Source: JBHIBC01 sp046758905 (GTDB lineage Bacteria > Acidobacteriota > Polarisedimenticolia > Gp22-AA2). Taken from it: a stretch of 24,169 nucleotides of DNA. Below are positions 1 through 7,964 of the stretch, in pieces (positions within the stretch are counted from its first letter, which is position 1; each line of letters opens with the position of its first letter). The translations under genes were made by a program, and so were the position numbers. The notes beneath the pieces were generated by a model. That model made no database searches, was not told where the DNA came from, and saw only the letters and a program-made list of their open reading frames with translations. The DNA is taken from positions 1-24,169 of the forward strand of contig JBHIBC010000044.1 of assembly GCA_046758905.1 (NCBI GenBank). The letters are read 5' to 3'.

Positions 1-1
1 G

Positions 2-601
2 GTGGCGGCCAGCACCCTGCTGGTGTCGACCCAGCCGGCCTTCTCCGCCGTGCTCTCGTCGGTGGCGCTCAGGGAGAGGCCCGCGGGTCGGGCCATCGGG
101 GGGATCGGCCTCTCCCTCCTGGGGATCGCGCTGATCGCGGTGTCCGACCTCCGGGCCGGGGGCGGACGGCTCGCCGGCGATCTGCTCGCGCTGCTCGGGG
201 CCCTGTTCGCGGCGGGGTACTTCGTCATCGGCCGGGGCGTGCGCGCGGGGGTGTCGTTCGCCGCCTACCTGCTGGTCGTCAACGGCTCGGCCGCGGGAGC
301 TGCGGCGCTGCTGGCCCTCGCGTTCGGGCAGCCCCTGGTCCCCTCCGGAGGGGACGGCGCCTGGCTCGTGCTGATGGCCGTGGTCCCGCACCTGCTCGGG
401 CACGGGGCCCTCAACTGGGCGGTGCGCCGAGTGCGCGCCTACCTCGTGAACCTGTCGGCCCTGGGGGAGCCGGTGCTGGCGTCGGTCTACGCGCTGCTCC
501 TGTTCGGGGAGGCCCCCGGAGCGATGCTCTACCCGGGTGCCCTGATGATCGGCGCGGGTGTGGCGCTGGCGCTCGCCGAGCGCACGGGCGAGCCACGCTG
601 A
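2..601 (+). CDS. EamA/DMT-family permease, 3' part only
   Basis: This is the C-terminal part of an inner-membrane drug/metabolite transporter superfamily (EamA) protein. The frame is open to the window edge, so the true start lies outside. About 199 residues are visible, which form several hydrophobic helices rich in Ala, Leu and Gly. The last stretch, HGALNWAVRRVRAYLVNL followed by EPVLASVYALLLFGE, is the typical second EamA repeat, with a Glu-Pro in the penultimate helix and a Phe-Gly-Glu before the last one. Substrate cannot be told from sequence; family members export metabolites or amino acids. The gene ends 93 bases before the start chosen for recG. It is probably unrelated to the respiratory genes downstream. 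Confidence 0.85.
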   Translation: MAASTLLVSTQPAFSAVLSSVALRERPAGRAIGGIGLSLLGIALIAVSDLRAGGGRLAGDLLALLGALFAAGYFVIGRGVRAGVSFAAYLLVVNGSAAGAAALLALAFGQPLVPSGGDGAWLVLMAVVPHLLGHGALNWAVRRVRAYLVNLSALGEPVLASVYALLLFGEAPGAMLYPGALMIGAGVALALAERTGEPR

Positions 602-618
602 TCCCGCCCGGCGCCCAA

Positions 619-624
619 TATAAT
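619..624 (+). promoter_or_regulatory. -10 box (TATAAT) upstream of recG
   Basis: A perfect TATAAT sits at 619-624 in a GC-rich gap after the permease stop. No convincing -35 element lies 16-18 bases upstream. The box overlaps the ATG at 623, the first possible recG start, which argues that this ATG is not translated. Transcription would begin near 631, giving a 5' leader of about 60 bases before the TTG start at 695. Confidence 0.5.
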
Positions 625-694
625 GGGGGCTCGGCCCGAGGCGGCCGCGCCCCGGACGCGCGCGGCGGCCGGCCGCGCCGGTGGGGAAGGACGT

Positions 695-2803
695 TTGCCC
701 GATCTCGCGACTCCGCTGCGCTACGTGAGAGGGATCGGCCCGGGCAGGGCCGCCGACCTGGAGGCGCAGGGCCTGCGGTGCGTGGAGGACCTGCTGCTCC
801 ACCTGCCGTTCCGCTACGAGGACCGGAGCCGCTTCTACCCGATCGCCGACCTGAGGCCCGGCCTGCGGGCGACCGTGCGCGGTCGGATCGTGACCGGCGC
901 GCTGCGCCGGACCCGCTCGCGCGGGTTCACCATCTTCGAGGCGGTGGTGGAGGACGACAGCGGCTCGATCCGGGTCGTCTTCTTCAATCAGCCCTACCTG
1001 CGCACGCTCCTCGCGCCTGGCCGGGAGGTGGTGCTTCACGGTCAGGCGGACCTCTCCCGGTACGCCCGCCGCGGCCTGGTGCTGCAGTCCCCGCAGTTCG
1101 AGGTCCTCTCGGAGGCGGACCGCGACACCATCCACACCGGACGGGTAGTGCCGATCTACGGGCGGCTCGCGGGCCTGTCGTCGCGTGCCATCCGGCGGGT
1201 GGTGCACTCGCTGCTGAGCTCGCTGTCCGAAGAGCTGCCCGATCCGCTGCCGGCGGGCGTGGCCGCCGCGCGCGGCTTCCCGCCGCGGAGGCGGGCGCTT
1301 CTGGAGGTCCATTTCCCCCCGGACGGCGCCGACCCGGGGCTGCTGGCGGCCGGCCGGACCGCGGCCCACCGCCGGCTGATCTTCGAGGAGTTCTTCTTTC
1401 TGCAGCTGGGCTTCGCGCTGTCGCGGCGCGAGCGCGAGGCGGTGCGCCCCGGCCGCCCGCTGCGGATCGACGACGCCATCCGCGCGCGGCTTAGAGCCGC
1501 CCTGCCCTTCCGCCTGACGGGAGCCCAGAGGCGCGTCCTCAAGGAGATCGCCGGCGACCTGATGTCGGGGCGCCCGATGAACCGGCTCCTGCAGGGCGAC
1601 GTCGGCTGCGGCAAGACGATCGTCGCGCTGATGGCGGCGCTGCTGGTGGTGGAGAACGGCCACCAGGTGGCCTTCATGGCTCCCACCGAGATCCTGGCGG
1701 AGCAGCACCACCGGTCGTTCGAGCGCCTGCTCCGGGGCCGCGGCTATCCGGTGGCCCTGCTCACCTCCGCCGTCCAGGGGGCTGCGCGGCGGCAGGCGCT
1801 CCGTGGGCTGCGCGGCGGCGCCATCCCGATCCTGGTGGGCACGCACGCGATGATCGAGGAGGAGGTGAGGTTCGCGTCCCTGAGGCTGGCGGTGATCGAC
1901 GAGCAGCACCGCTTCGGCGTGGCCCAACGGGCGCGGCTGCGGGCCAAGGGGGAGAGGCCCGACGTGCTGGTGATGACCGCCACACCGATCCCGCGATCCC
2001 TGGCGCTCACCGTCTACGGCGACCTGGACCTGTCGGTGATCGACGAGCCGCCCCCGGGCAGGAAGCCGGTGAGGACGCTCCTGCGGGGGGAGGAGTCGCG
2101 CCCCCGGGTGTACGCCTTCCTGCGCGAGCAGATCGGCGCCGGGCGCCAGGCCTACGTCGTCTATCCGCTGGTGGAGGAGAGCGACAGGAGCGACCTCAGG
2201 GCGGCCTCCGAGATGGCCGAGAGGCTGCGCCGGGAGATCTTCCCCGACCTTCCGGTCGGCTTACTGCACGGCCGCATGCGGCCGGACGAGCGGGAGGAGG
2301 CGATGTCGGGCTTCGTCTCCGGCCGCATCCCGATCCTGGTGACCACGACGGTCGTCGAGGTCGGGGTCGACGTCCCGAACGCCACCGTGATGCTGATCGA
2401 GCAGGCGGAGCGCTTCGGCCTGTCGCAGCTCCACCAGCTGCGGGGACGGGTCGGCCGGGGCGCCCACGACTCCTACTGCATCCTGATGGAGGGCCGGGCG
2501 GCGACGGACGAGGCGCGGCGCCGGCTCCAGGTGATGTGCGACACCTGTGACGGGTTCGTCATCGCGCGGCGGGACCTGGAGATCCGGGGGCCCGGAGAGT
2601 TCCTCGGCACGCGACAGTCGGGGCTCCCGGACCTGCGGGTGGGGGACATCCTGAGGGATCATGACATCCTCGAGGACGCGCGCCGTGAGGCGTTCGCCCG
2701 GGCGGGAAGCGTCCGCGGCGGGACGGCGCCCCGGGCGGGCGCCCTCCTCCGGCAGCTGGAGCGCCGCTGGGCGGGCAGGCTGGGGATCGTTCGGATCGGG
2801 TGA
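695..2803 (+). CDS. recG: ATP-dependent DNA helicase RecG
   Basis: RecG remodels stalled replication forks and branch-migrates Holliday junctions in the cytoplasm. From a TTG at 695 the protein is 702 residues, normal for RecG. The wedge/OB region comes first (LRYVRGIGPGRAADL, LLLHLPFRYEDRS). Walker A is GDVGCGKT at residues 301-308 and the DExx box is DEQH at 402-405. Then follow TATPIPRSLAL, the helicase C domain (LLHGRM, TTVVEVGVDVPNA) and the RecG-specific C-terminus (QLRGRVGRG, GPGEFLGTRQSG). I chose TTG 695 because GGGGAAGG lies at 683-690 just before it and homologues begin close to this point. The in-frame ATG at 623 adds 24 Arg/Ala-rich residues and overlaps a TATAAT. The gene converges on the - strand gene ending at 2810, with six bases between. 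Confidence 0.95.
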   Translation: MPDLATPLRYVRGIGPGRAADLEAQGLRCVEDLLLHLPFRYEDRSRFYPIADLRPGLRATVRGRIVTGALRRTRSRGFTIFEAVVEDDSGSIRVVFFNQPYLRTLLAPGREVVLHGQADLSRYARRGLVLQSPQFEVLSEADRDTIHTGRVVPIYGRLAGLSSRAIRRVVHSLLSSLSEELPDPLPAGVAAARGFPPRRRALLEVHFPPDGADPGLLAAGRTAAHRRLIFEEFFFLQLGFALSRREREAVRPGRPLRIDDAIRARLRAALPFRLTGAQRRVLKEIAGDLMSGRPMNRLLQGDVGCGKTIVALMAALLVVENGHQVAFMAPTEILAEQHHRSFERLLRGRGYPVALLTSAVQGAARRQALRGLRGGAIPILVGTHAMIEEEVRFASLRLAVIDEQHRFGVAQRARLRAKGERPDVLVMTATPIPRSLALTVYGDLDLSVIDEPPPGRKPVRTLLRGEESRPRVYAFLREQIGAGRQAYVVYPLVEESDRSDLRAASEMAERLRREIFPDLPVGLLHGRMRPDEREEAMSGFVSGRIPILVTTTVVEVGVDVPNATVMLIEQAERFGLSQLHQLRGRVGRGAHDSYCILMEGRAATDEARRRLQVMCDTCDGFVIARRDLEIRGPGEFLGTRQSGLPDLRVGDILRDHDILEDARREAFARAGSVRGGTAPRAGALLRQLERRWAGRLGIVRIG

Positions 2804-2809
2804 GGACCC

Positions 2810-3523
2810 CTACCGCAGGCGCCCCGTCGAGGCGAGCCGCTCGATGAACGCTGCGGTTCTCTCTGGAGCGAAGCCCGGCACCGCGGAGAGGTCGCGCCGC
2901 ACGCGGCCCAGATCGTCCGGCCGGTCGACGTCGTACCAGGGCGGGAGCAGGGCGGGGCGCGTGCCCGTGGAGCGCAGCACCCGCAGCGTCTGCAGCAGGG
3001 CGCGATCGGTGCCCCAGGGGATCGCCTCGAACGGGACGGCGGCGCCGGGCCCGGTGCCCACCAGGTAATACCCGCCGTCCAGGGCCGGCCCCAGGACCAC
3101 CCCGGCGCGTCCGGAGAGCGCCTCGCAGGCGGCCTCCAGCCAGACGGGGGGCAGGGTCGGGCTGTCCGAGCCGAAGATCACCACCTCACCCTCTCCGGCC
3201 GCCCGCAGGTCGCTCAGGGTGTTGCGCAGCCTCTCGCCGAGAGGCCCGCCGCGTTGGGGCAGGCGATCGATGCCGCCCGCCGCGCGCCACAGCGAGGCGG
3301 GGGCGCCGTCCGCCTCCGGCTCCCAGGCCTCGCTGAACGCCAGCACCGGCCTGGCCCCCGCGCGCTCGGCCGCCCAGCGCAGCAGGCGGAGGCTGTCCTC
3401 CAGCATGGCCTGGTGCAGCTCGAGCGCTTCGCGGGCGCGCAGAAATGGCTGCATTCGCGTCTTGACCGCGCCCGCTCGGGGGAGTCTGGCGTAGAGGACC
3501 AGGGTGGGGCGCGTGCGGATCAC
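2810..3523 (-). CDS. DUF2064 / TIGR04282-type glycosyltransferase-like protein
   Basis: This 237-residue protein has the GT-A nucleotidyl-sugar transferase fold signature of the DUF2064 family (also called rSAM/selenodomain-associated transferase 1). Visible motifs are LVLYARLPRAGAVKTRM at the N-terminus, GSDSP around D120 where a metal/nucleotide site is expected, and GPALDGGYYLVGT around D149. The reaction in this family is not settled, so no substrate is claimed. The start is a GTG at 3523, whose GTGA overlaps the TGA stop of the cupredoxin lipoprotein gene. A longer open frame upstream lies inside that gene and is not used. It is the last gene of the - strand oxidase III/IV operon, a place where a sugar transferase is unexpected. 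Confidence 0.82.
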   Translation of the reverse strand: MIRTRPTLVLYARLPRAGAVKTRMQPFLRAREALELHQAMLEDSLRLLRWAAERAGARPVLAFSEAWEPEADGAPASLWRAAGGIDRLPQRGGPLGERLRNTLSDLRAAGEGEVVIFGSDSPTLPPVWLEAACEALSGRAGVVLGPALDGGYYLVGTGPGAAVPFEAIPWGTDRALLQTLRVLRSTGTRPALLPPWYDVDRPDDLGRVRRDLSAVPGFAPERTAAFIERLASTGRLR

Positions 3524-4317
3524 CCCCCGAACGTGAGGTCGACCTCGACCCTCCCCCCGGGGGAGACCGTGACCGGCCGCTCCCGCGTCCCGAGCGTCTC
3601 GTGCCAGACGCGGAGCGTGTACGTGCCCGGCGGGACGTCGTCCAGAAGAAACGATCCGTCCTCGCCGGTCACCCCGTGATAGGGATGCGCCGCGACGACG
3701 ATCCACGCGCTCATCCAGTTGTGGACGTCGCAGCTGACCCTGACGAGGTCCGGCTCGGCGAACGAGGTCGTCATCACCTTGCGGAACTTCGGCTGCGCCA
3801 TGTTGATCGGATCGTTGTTCTCGGGGAAGGTGTGAATGTTGTGCAGGATCCCGTCGCTGTTCAGGATGTCGATCTCCGCGCCCGCCGGGACCACCTGGAG
3901 GTGGGGATGGAACCAGCAGCCGCGCTGGTCGAGCCGCGGCCTGTCGCCGGCTGGAAACGCTTTCCCCGAGGGCACCGGGTCGATCGATACGACCGCGTAC
4001 CGGACGCCGCCCCGCTTCCCCACCACCAGGCTTTCCGAGAGGTGGGTGTGCTCGGCGCAGACGGCGCGGTCCTTGGTGATATCGACCGGATCCCGGGGCG
4101 GCGGCGTCCCCTGATAGAGGACTCTGCCCCGGATGCTGCCGCCGCTCGCCACCTCGACCGCACGGTAGCCGCCGGCCCGGGGCGCCGCGGCGGGCGCGGC
4201 CTCCCGGGCTCCCGCGGCCGGAGGCGTCCGATCGGTCTCAGGGGACTTCTCCTGCCCGCCGCAGGACAGGGCCAGAAGCCCCGCGGCGACGGCCGCCAGC
4301 GGGACGCGTGCGCTCAT
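3520..4317 (-). CDS. Cupredoxin lipoprotein with carboxypeptidase-regulatory-like C-terminal domain
   Basis: This 265-residue periplasmic protein is probably lipid-anchored. A hydrophobic N-terminus ends in LLALSC with Cys19, followed by a Pro/Ala-rich linker. The body contains LHNIH (H159, H162) and CDVHNWM (C196, H199, M202), a His/Cys/His/Met set like a type 1 copper site. The C-terminus, GEDGSFLLDDVPPGTYTLRVWHE, resembles a carboxypeptidase-regulatory/CNA-B beta sandwich. AVCAEH and QRGCWFHPH supply two more cysteines that could form a disulfide. GAGGAGG stands three bases before the ATG. It lies 22 bases after ctaF and overlaps the next gene. An electron-carrier or copper-delivery role near the oxidase is inferred. 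A clear paralogue lies at 13863-14564. Confidence 0.82.
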   Translation of the reverse strand: MSARVPLAAVAAGLLALSCGGQEKSPETDRTPPAAGAREAAPAAAPRAGGYRAVEVASGGSIRGRVLYQGTPPPRDPVDITKDRAVCAEHTHLSESLVVGKRGGVRYAVVSIDPVPSGKAFPAGDRPRLDQRGCWFHPHLQVVPAGAEIDILNSDGILHNIHTFPENNDPINMAQPKFRKVMTTSFAEPDLVRVSCDVHNWMSAWIVVAAHPYHGVTGEDGSFLLDDVPPGTYTLRVWHETLGTRERPVTVSPGGRVEVDLTFGG

Positions 4318-4339
4318 GCTCCTCCTCGCGTGCGGCCGC

Positions 4340-4642
4340 TCAATCGGGCAGCCAGCGGATCTGCGTCGCGGCGTCGGGAACCAGGCCGACGTAGAGGATG
4401 GTGGACAGCAGCAGCGGGCTCAGCACGACGAGCACCAGGGCGTACTTCTCGAACTTGAGGTGCATGAAGTAGGCGGCCACGAGCGCCGCCTTGGCGAGAG
4501 CCATCGCACACAACGAGATCACCGTCGGGACCCGCGGCATCGGCAGGTAGACGACGGCCACCTCGGCCAGGGTCAGGATCAGCAGCGCCAGCCAGACGCC
4601 CCAGTAGTTCGGTTCCGGGTGGTCCTGGGCCTGTTGCGACAC
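4340..4642 (-). CDS. ctaF: Cytochrome c oxidase subunit IV (CtaF/COX4-type)
   Basis: This is a 100-residue inner-membrane protein with three hydrophobic helices: WLALLILTLAEVAVVYL, a second running through AKAALVAAYFMHLKFE, and LVLSPLLLSTILYVGLV. The AALVAAYFMHLKFEK segment is the hallmark of the prokaryotic subunit IV family, which packs against subunits I and III of aa3/caa3 oxidases. The start is GTG at 4642, with a GGGGG Shine-Dalgarno-like run upstream. It follows the subunit III stop by 13 bases. Length and helix count match the family. Confidence 0.9.
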   Translation of the reverse strand: MSQQAQDHPEPNYWGVWLALLILTLAEVAVVYLPMPRVPTVISLCAMALAKAALVAAYFMHLKFEKYALVLVVLSPLLLSTILYVGLVPDAATQIRWLPD

Positions 4643-4655
4643 GATGCACGCCCCC

Positions 4656-5252
4656 TCAGATGAGGTACACGAACGTGAAGATCAGGATCCAGATAAGGTC
4701 CACGAAGTGCCAGTACAGGCCGGCGATCTCCACCGAGCTGTGGCGCTCGCGGGTGTACCCCCCCCGGGCGCCCCTGACGAAGATGCAGGCCAGGTAGCTG
4801 ACGCCCGAGAAGACGTGACAGCCGTGGAAGCCGGTCAGCACGAAGAAGGTGGCGCCGAGCAGGCTCGAGCCGATCGTGAGGCCGCCGTGGATCAGGTGCG
4901 TCCACTCGTACGCCTGGATCCCGAGGAAGATCGAGCCGCCCGCCATCGTCCCCAGGAGCCACAGCAGCATGCGGGCCCGGTCGCCCCGGCGGATCGCCGA
5001 GAGGGCCTTGACCATGGTCACGCTGCTGCAGATCAGGACGAACGTGTTGAGCGCCGTGAGCGGGACGTCGAGCACCTCGCCCGGGACCGGCCAGCTCGGA
5101 TCCCCCAGCCGGACGGCGGCGTAGGCGGCGAGCAGTCCGGCGAAGGACATCGCGTCCGAGCAGAGGAAGATCCACATCATCAGCTTCCCCCACCCGGGGG
5201 TGAGGGGCGACTCGTAGCGGACCGACTCGTCGATGGTGGAGGCGTGCGCCAT
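4656..5252 (-). CDS. ctaE: Cytochrome c oxidase subunit III (copy 1)
   Basis: This 198-residue polytopic protein is heme-copper oxidase subunit III of the short five-helix bacterial type. Diagnostic parts are LMMWIFLCSDAMSFAGLL at the N-terminus, TGFHGCHVFSGV in the middle, and EIAGLYWHFVDLIWILIF at the C-terminus, including the conserved Glu/Trp-His pair of the last helix. The subunit stabilises subunit I and its proton uptake. The ATG at 5252 has GGGAG about nine bases upstream. It is first in a four-gene - strand operon. A diverged second copy lies at 11697-12272 on the other strand. Confidence 0.93.
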   Translation of the reverse strand: MAHASTIDESVRYESPLTPGWGKLMMWIFLCSDAMSFAGLLAAYAAVRLGDPSWPVPGEVLDVPLTALNTFVLICSSVTMVKALSAIRRGDRARMLLWLLGTMAGGSIFLGIQAYEWTHLIHGGLTIGSSLLGATFFVLTGFHGCHVFSGVSYLACIFVRGARGGYTRERHSSVEIAGLYWHFVDLIWILIFTFVYLI

Positions 5253-5279
5253 ACGGCGGGGCTCCCGTCAAAGGGAGGG

Positions 5280-5310
5280 ACTTTAGCACAGGTGTCGGGG
5301 AGGGGCGCAA
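5280..5310 (-). promoter_or_regulatory. Candidate promoter for the subunit III/IV operon
   Basis: Reading on the - strand, TTGCGC (5310-5305) is followed after 19 bases by TAAAGT (5285-5280). The -10 is preceded by TG plus one base, making an extended -10. It sits in the only gap between the ABC permease gene and ctaE and points at ctaE. The spacer is long, so the extended -10 may matter more than the -35. Confidence 0.4.
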
Positions 5311-5317
5311 GATCCCT

Positions 5318-6106
5318 TCACCCGGCGCCCGGCGCCCGGGCGAGGCGCACGGCCGTCGCGAACGCGGCGACGGCGAACAGCGCCGTCACGCCGAGCGATA
5401 TCCCGAGCCCCGGAAGGGCGGCGAACGAGCGCTCCGTGCCCAGGGCGAGGATACGCCGGAACGCCGCCAGGCCGTAGGTCAGCGGGTCGGCGCGCATCAG
5501 GAGCACGAGCCAGCCCGGCGCGCCCTCGGGGGGGAAGAACGCCCCCGACAGCAGCCACAGGGGCATCAGCAGGACCGTCATGACCGCGTGGAAGCCTTGC
5601 GTGGAGTCCATCTTCCAGGCGATGCAGAACGACAGGGCGGTCAGCGCGAAGGCGACCACGAACAGCAGGGGGACCGCCGCCGCGACCGCGCCGATCGAGA
5701 TGCTGACCCCCGCCAGGGGCGCGCAGAGCAGGACCGCGAGACCCTGGCCCAGCGCCAGTGCGGTGCCCCCGAGCACCTTGCCCAGCACCAGGCTCGAGCG
5801 CGGTATCGGCGCCGCCAGGACCCCCTGCAGGAATCCCTCGCGCCGGTCCTCGATCAGCGAGATGGTCGAGAAGATCGCGGTGAACAGGAGGACGAGGACG
5901 ACGGTGCCGGGGAACAGGTAGGCGGCGTAGGAGCCGCCTCCCCCCTCGGACCCGGGAGGGCGGAATGAGGCCTTGAGGCCCGCCCCGAACAGGATCCAGA
6001 AGAGGAGCGGCTGGACCAGGGCCCCGAACACCCGGTTGCGCTCCCGCAGGAAGCGGACCACCTCGCGGATCAGGAGCGCGCTCGACGCGCTGATCGCCCG
6101 CCTCAC
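5318..6106 (-). CDS. ABC-2 type transporter permease
   Basis: This is a roughly 262-residue inner-membrane permease of the ABC-2 family (DrrB/NodJ-like), partner of the ATPase encoded just upstream. LVQPLLFWILFGAGL follows an amphipathic N-terminus, and about six hydrophobic helices are visible. The segment LGKVLGGTALALGQGLAVLL and the late DPLTYGLAAFRRIL are typical of the family. I prefer the GTG at 6106: it overlaps the ATPase stop as GTGA and has GGGGAG seven bases upstream. An in-frame ATG at 6121 would add five residues but has no ribosome site. The substrate is unknown. The position between two oxidase gene blocks suggests, without proof, a role in oxidase assembly or cofactor handling. 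Confidence 0.88.
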   Translation of the reverse strand: MRRAISASSALLIREVVRFLRERNRVFGALVQPLLFWILFGAGLKASFRPPGSEGGGGSYAAYLFPGTVVLVLLFTAIFSTISLIEDRREGFLQGVLAAPIPRSSLVLGKVLGGTALALGQGLAVLLCAPLAGVSISIGAVAAAVPLLFVVAFALTALSFCIAWKMDSTQGFHAVMTVLLMPLWLLSGAFFPPEGAPGWLVLLMRADPLTYGLAAFRRILALGTERSFAALPGLGISLGVTALFAVAAFATAVRLARAPGAG

Positions 6107-7038
6107 GGCTCGTCTCCCCATTGGCGGTGGCCGGTGCTTCGGATGAACACGTCGAGCAGCGTGGGGCGCCCCAGGTGGATGGACTCGATCCGCTCGCCGA
6201 ACGCCTCCACGATCCGCGGGATCCACTCGTGGCCGCGGTCCCGCTCCAGGCGCACCGTCCCGTCGACGACCGACGACGAGAGGCCGAAGAGGCCCTCCAG
6301 GTCCTGCCTGAGGGCGTCGGGGGCGGGAGTGGACACGACGATCACGTCCCCGCCGATGCTCGCCTTGAGCTCGTGCGGCGTGCCGGACGCCACGATCTCC
6401 CCCCGGTTCAGGATCGCCAGGCGGTCGCAGCGCTCGGCCTCCTCCATGAGGTGGGTGGTGAGGAGCACCGTGACCCCGTGGCGCGATCGGAGCTGCGTGA
6501 GGTGGTCCCACAGATCGCTGCGCGCGCCGGGGTCCAGGCCCGTGGAGGGCTCGTCCAGGAGCAGCAGGGGAGGGCGGTGCAGCAGGCCCTTGGCGATCTC
6601 GGCCCTGCGGACCAGCCCCCCGGACAGGGACTCGACCCGATCGTCGGCGCGCCCCTCGAGCCGGACGCGGCGCAGGACCTCGCCGACCGCCTCCCGCAGG
6701 AGGCTGCCGCCCAGCCCGTACAGCCGTCCCTGGGTCGTCAGGTTCTCGCGCACCGTCAGCTTGCGATCGAGGGCGGGCGACTGGAAGACCACCCCGATCG
6801 CCGCCCGCACCTGGTCCGGGCTGCTCACCACGTCGTGCGAGAGGACCGCCGCCGTCCCCCCGGTCGGGCGCACCAGGGTGGCCAGGATCCTGAAGAGAGT
6901 GGTCTTGCCGCCGCCGTTCGGCCCGAGCAGGCCGAAGATCTCTCCCGGCCGGACCTCGAAGCGGATGCCCGCGAGGGCGCGCCGCGCCCCGTAATCGTGA
7001 ACCAAGTCCTCGACCCGGACGATCGGCTCTGCGGTCAT
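6103..7038 (-). CDS. ABC transporter ATP-binding protein (DrrA-like)
   Basis: This 311-residue cytoplasmic ATPase energises the ABC-2 permease encoded next to it. Walker A is GPNGGGKTT, the Q-loop is VVFQSPALDRKLTVREN, the signature is LSGGL, Walker B is LLLLDEPSTGLDP, and the H-loop is LLTTHLMEEAERCD. A C-terminal extension of about 90 residues with SIHLGRPTLLDVFI is typical of ABC-2 exporter ATPases. I chose ATG 7038 because homologues start at this point. A TTG at 7056 in the same frame, with GGAGG nine bases before it, is a real alternative that adds six residues. The gene is divergent from ctaC. Confidence 0.9.
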   Translation of the reverse strand: MTAEPIVRVEDLVHDYGARRALAGIRFEVRPGEIFGLLGPNGGGKTTLFRILATLVRPTGGTAAVLSHDVVSSPDQVRAAIGVVFQSPALDRKLTVRENLTTQGRLYGLGGSLLREAVGEVLRRVRLEGRADDRVESLSGGLVRRAEIAKGLLHRPPLLLLDEPSTGLDPGARSDLWDHLTQLRSRHGVTVLLTTHLMEEAERCDRLAILNRGEIVASGTPHELKASIGGDVIVVSTPAPDALRQDLEGLFGLSSSVVDGTVRLERDRGHEWIPRIVEAFGERIESIHLGRPTLLDVFIRSTGHRQWGDEP

Positions 7039-7099
7039 GGGGCGCCGATCATACAACCGAACCGGCCTCCGGCCGCGCGTCCGGCGGTGCGGGGGTGGC

Positions 7100-7129
7100 T
7101 TGACTTGCCCCCCTGCGGTCGCGTACAGT
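7100..7129 (+). promoter_or_regulatory. Sigma70-like promoter of the main oxidase operon
   Basis: TTGACT at 7100-7105 and TACAGT at 7124-7129 are separated by 18 bases, matching the consensus at 5/6 and 4/6 positions. Initiation near 7136 would give a ctaC leader of about 95 bases. The site lies in the intergenic region divergent from the ABC transporter genes. Confidence 0.62.
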
Positions 7130-7150
7130 GCGCCACTCTACGGGGGGCCG

Positions 7151-7169
7151 GGCCGCCTCCCCGGCGGCC
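7151..7169 (+). promoter_or_regulatory. Hairpin in the ctaC leader
   Basis: GGCCGCC (7151-7157) and GGCGGCC (7163-7169) form a perfect seven-base-pair stem with a five-base loop, about 15 bases after the predicted transcription start. No T-run follows, so it is not a terminator. It may stabilise the 5' end or be a chance product of high GC. Confidence 0.35.
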
Positions 7170-7203
7170 GGCAGTGGTCCAGCCGATCCGGCGCTCGCCG
7201 GGT

Positions 7204-7233
7204 CGAAAAAAGAGAGAGACGGGTTTCCCCATG
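7204..7233 (+). repeat. Leader motif, copy 1 (before ctaC)
   Basis: The segment reads CGAAAAAAGAG, then GAGACGGG, then TTTCCCC and the ctaC ATG. A closely similar segment with the same order of blocks lies at 11654-11683 upstream of the second subunit III gene. Both are preceded by CCGGG. Function unknown. Confidence 0.5.
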
Positions 7234-7947
7234 CTCGCGTGGCTGCCGGAGAGCGTTTCGACCTACAGCTCCACCATCGATCGGATGTTCGTGATCATCC
7301 TGATCATCACCGGGGTGCTGTTCGTCCTCACCGAGACGCTGCTCTTCCTGTTCGCGTTCATGTACCGCAGAAGGGCGGGACGGCGCGCGTCCCACACCCA
7401 CGGGAACAACACCCTGGAGGTCGTCTGGACCGTCATCCCGGCGGTGCTCCTCGTGTTCCTGGCGCTCGCCAGCCGCAACGCCTGGAACGCCATCAAGGGG
7501 TCGGTCCCCGAGACCGACGAGGTGATCACCGTGACCGCCTCCCAGTTCAACTGGGAGATGCGCTACCGTGGGGCGGACGGCCGCTTCGATACGCCGGACG
7601 ACGTGGTCACCAACAACGAGATGCGCGTGCCGGTCGGCAAGCCGATCCGGGTCCGGCTGCGATCCAAGGACGTCATTCACAGCTTCTTCCTGCCCCAGCT
7701 CCGGCTCAAGCAGGACGCGGTGCCGGGGCTGACCATCGAGGTGTGGTTCGAGGCCACCCGCACGGGGGAGTTCGAGATCGCCTGCGCGGAGCTGTGCGGG
7801 TTCGGCCATTACTCGATGCGCGGGATCCTGATGGTGTTGGAGCCGAGCGAGTACGAGGCCTGGATCGCCGACGCGGAGGCGGGAATCGCGGCCGCCCGGG
7901 GCGGCGAGCCGGCGGACGCGCCGCTCGACGGTGAGGAGGCCACCTAG
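7231..7947 (+). CDS. ctaC: Cytochrome c oxidase subunit II (CuA)
   Basis: This 238-residue protein carries the periplasmic CuA centre that accepts electrons and passes them to heme a. Two N-terminal helices (residues about 17-40 and 58-80) are separated by a basic loop with the conserved HTHGNNTLEVVWTVIP. The CuA ligands are visible: H150 in VIHSFFLP, and C185, E187, C189, H193 and M196 in CAELCGFGHYSM. There is no CxxCH, so this is a plain aa3-type subunit without a fused cytochrome c domain. The ATG at 7231 fits the family; the open frame upstream is leader sequence. Its Shine-Dalgarno site is weak (GAGAGA). It is first in a + strand operon and 17 bases before ctaD. Confidence 0.95.
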   Translation: MLAWLPESVSTYSSTIDRMFVIILIITGVLFVLTETLLFLFAFMYRRRAGRRASHTHGNNTLEVVWTVIPAVLLVFLALASRNAWNAIKGSVPETDEVITVTASQFNWEMRYRGADGRFDTPDDVVTNNEMRVPVGKPIRVRLRSKDVIHSFFLPQLRLKQDAVPGLTIEVWFEATRTGEFEIACAELCGFGHYSMRGILMVLEPSEYEAWIADAEAGIAAARGGEPADAPLDGEEAT

Positions 7948-7964
7948 ACCGGAGACTTCCACGG

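Noticed and set aside
6121..7230. Long + frame leading into ctaC
   Set aside because: It is antisense to the ABC ATPase gene and then crosses the promoter and leader. ctaC begins at 7231.
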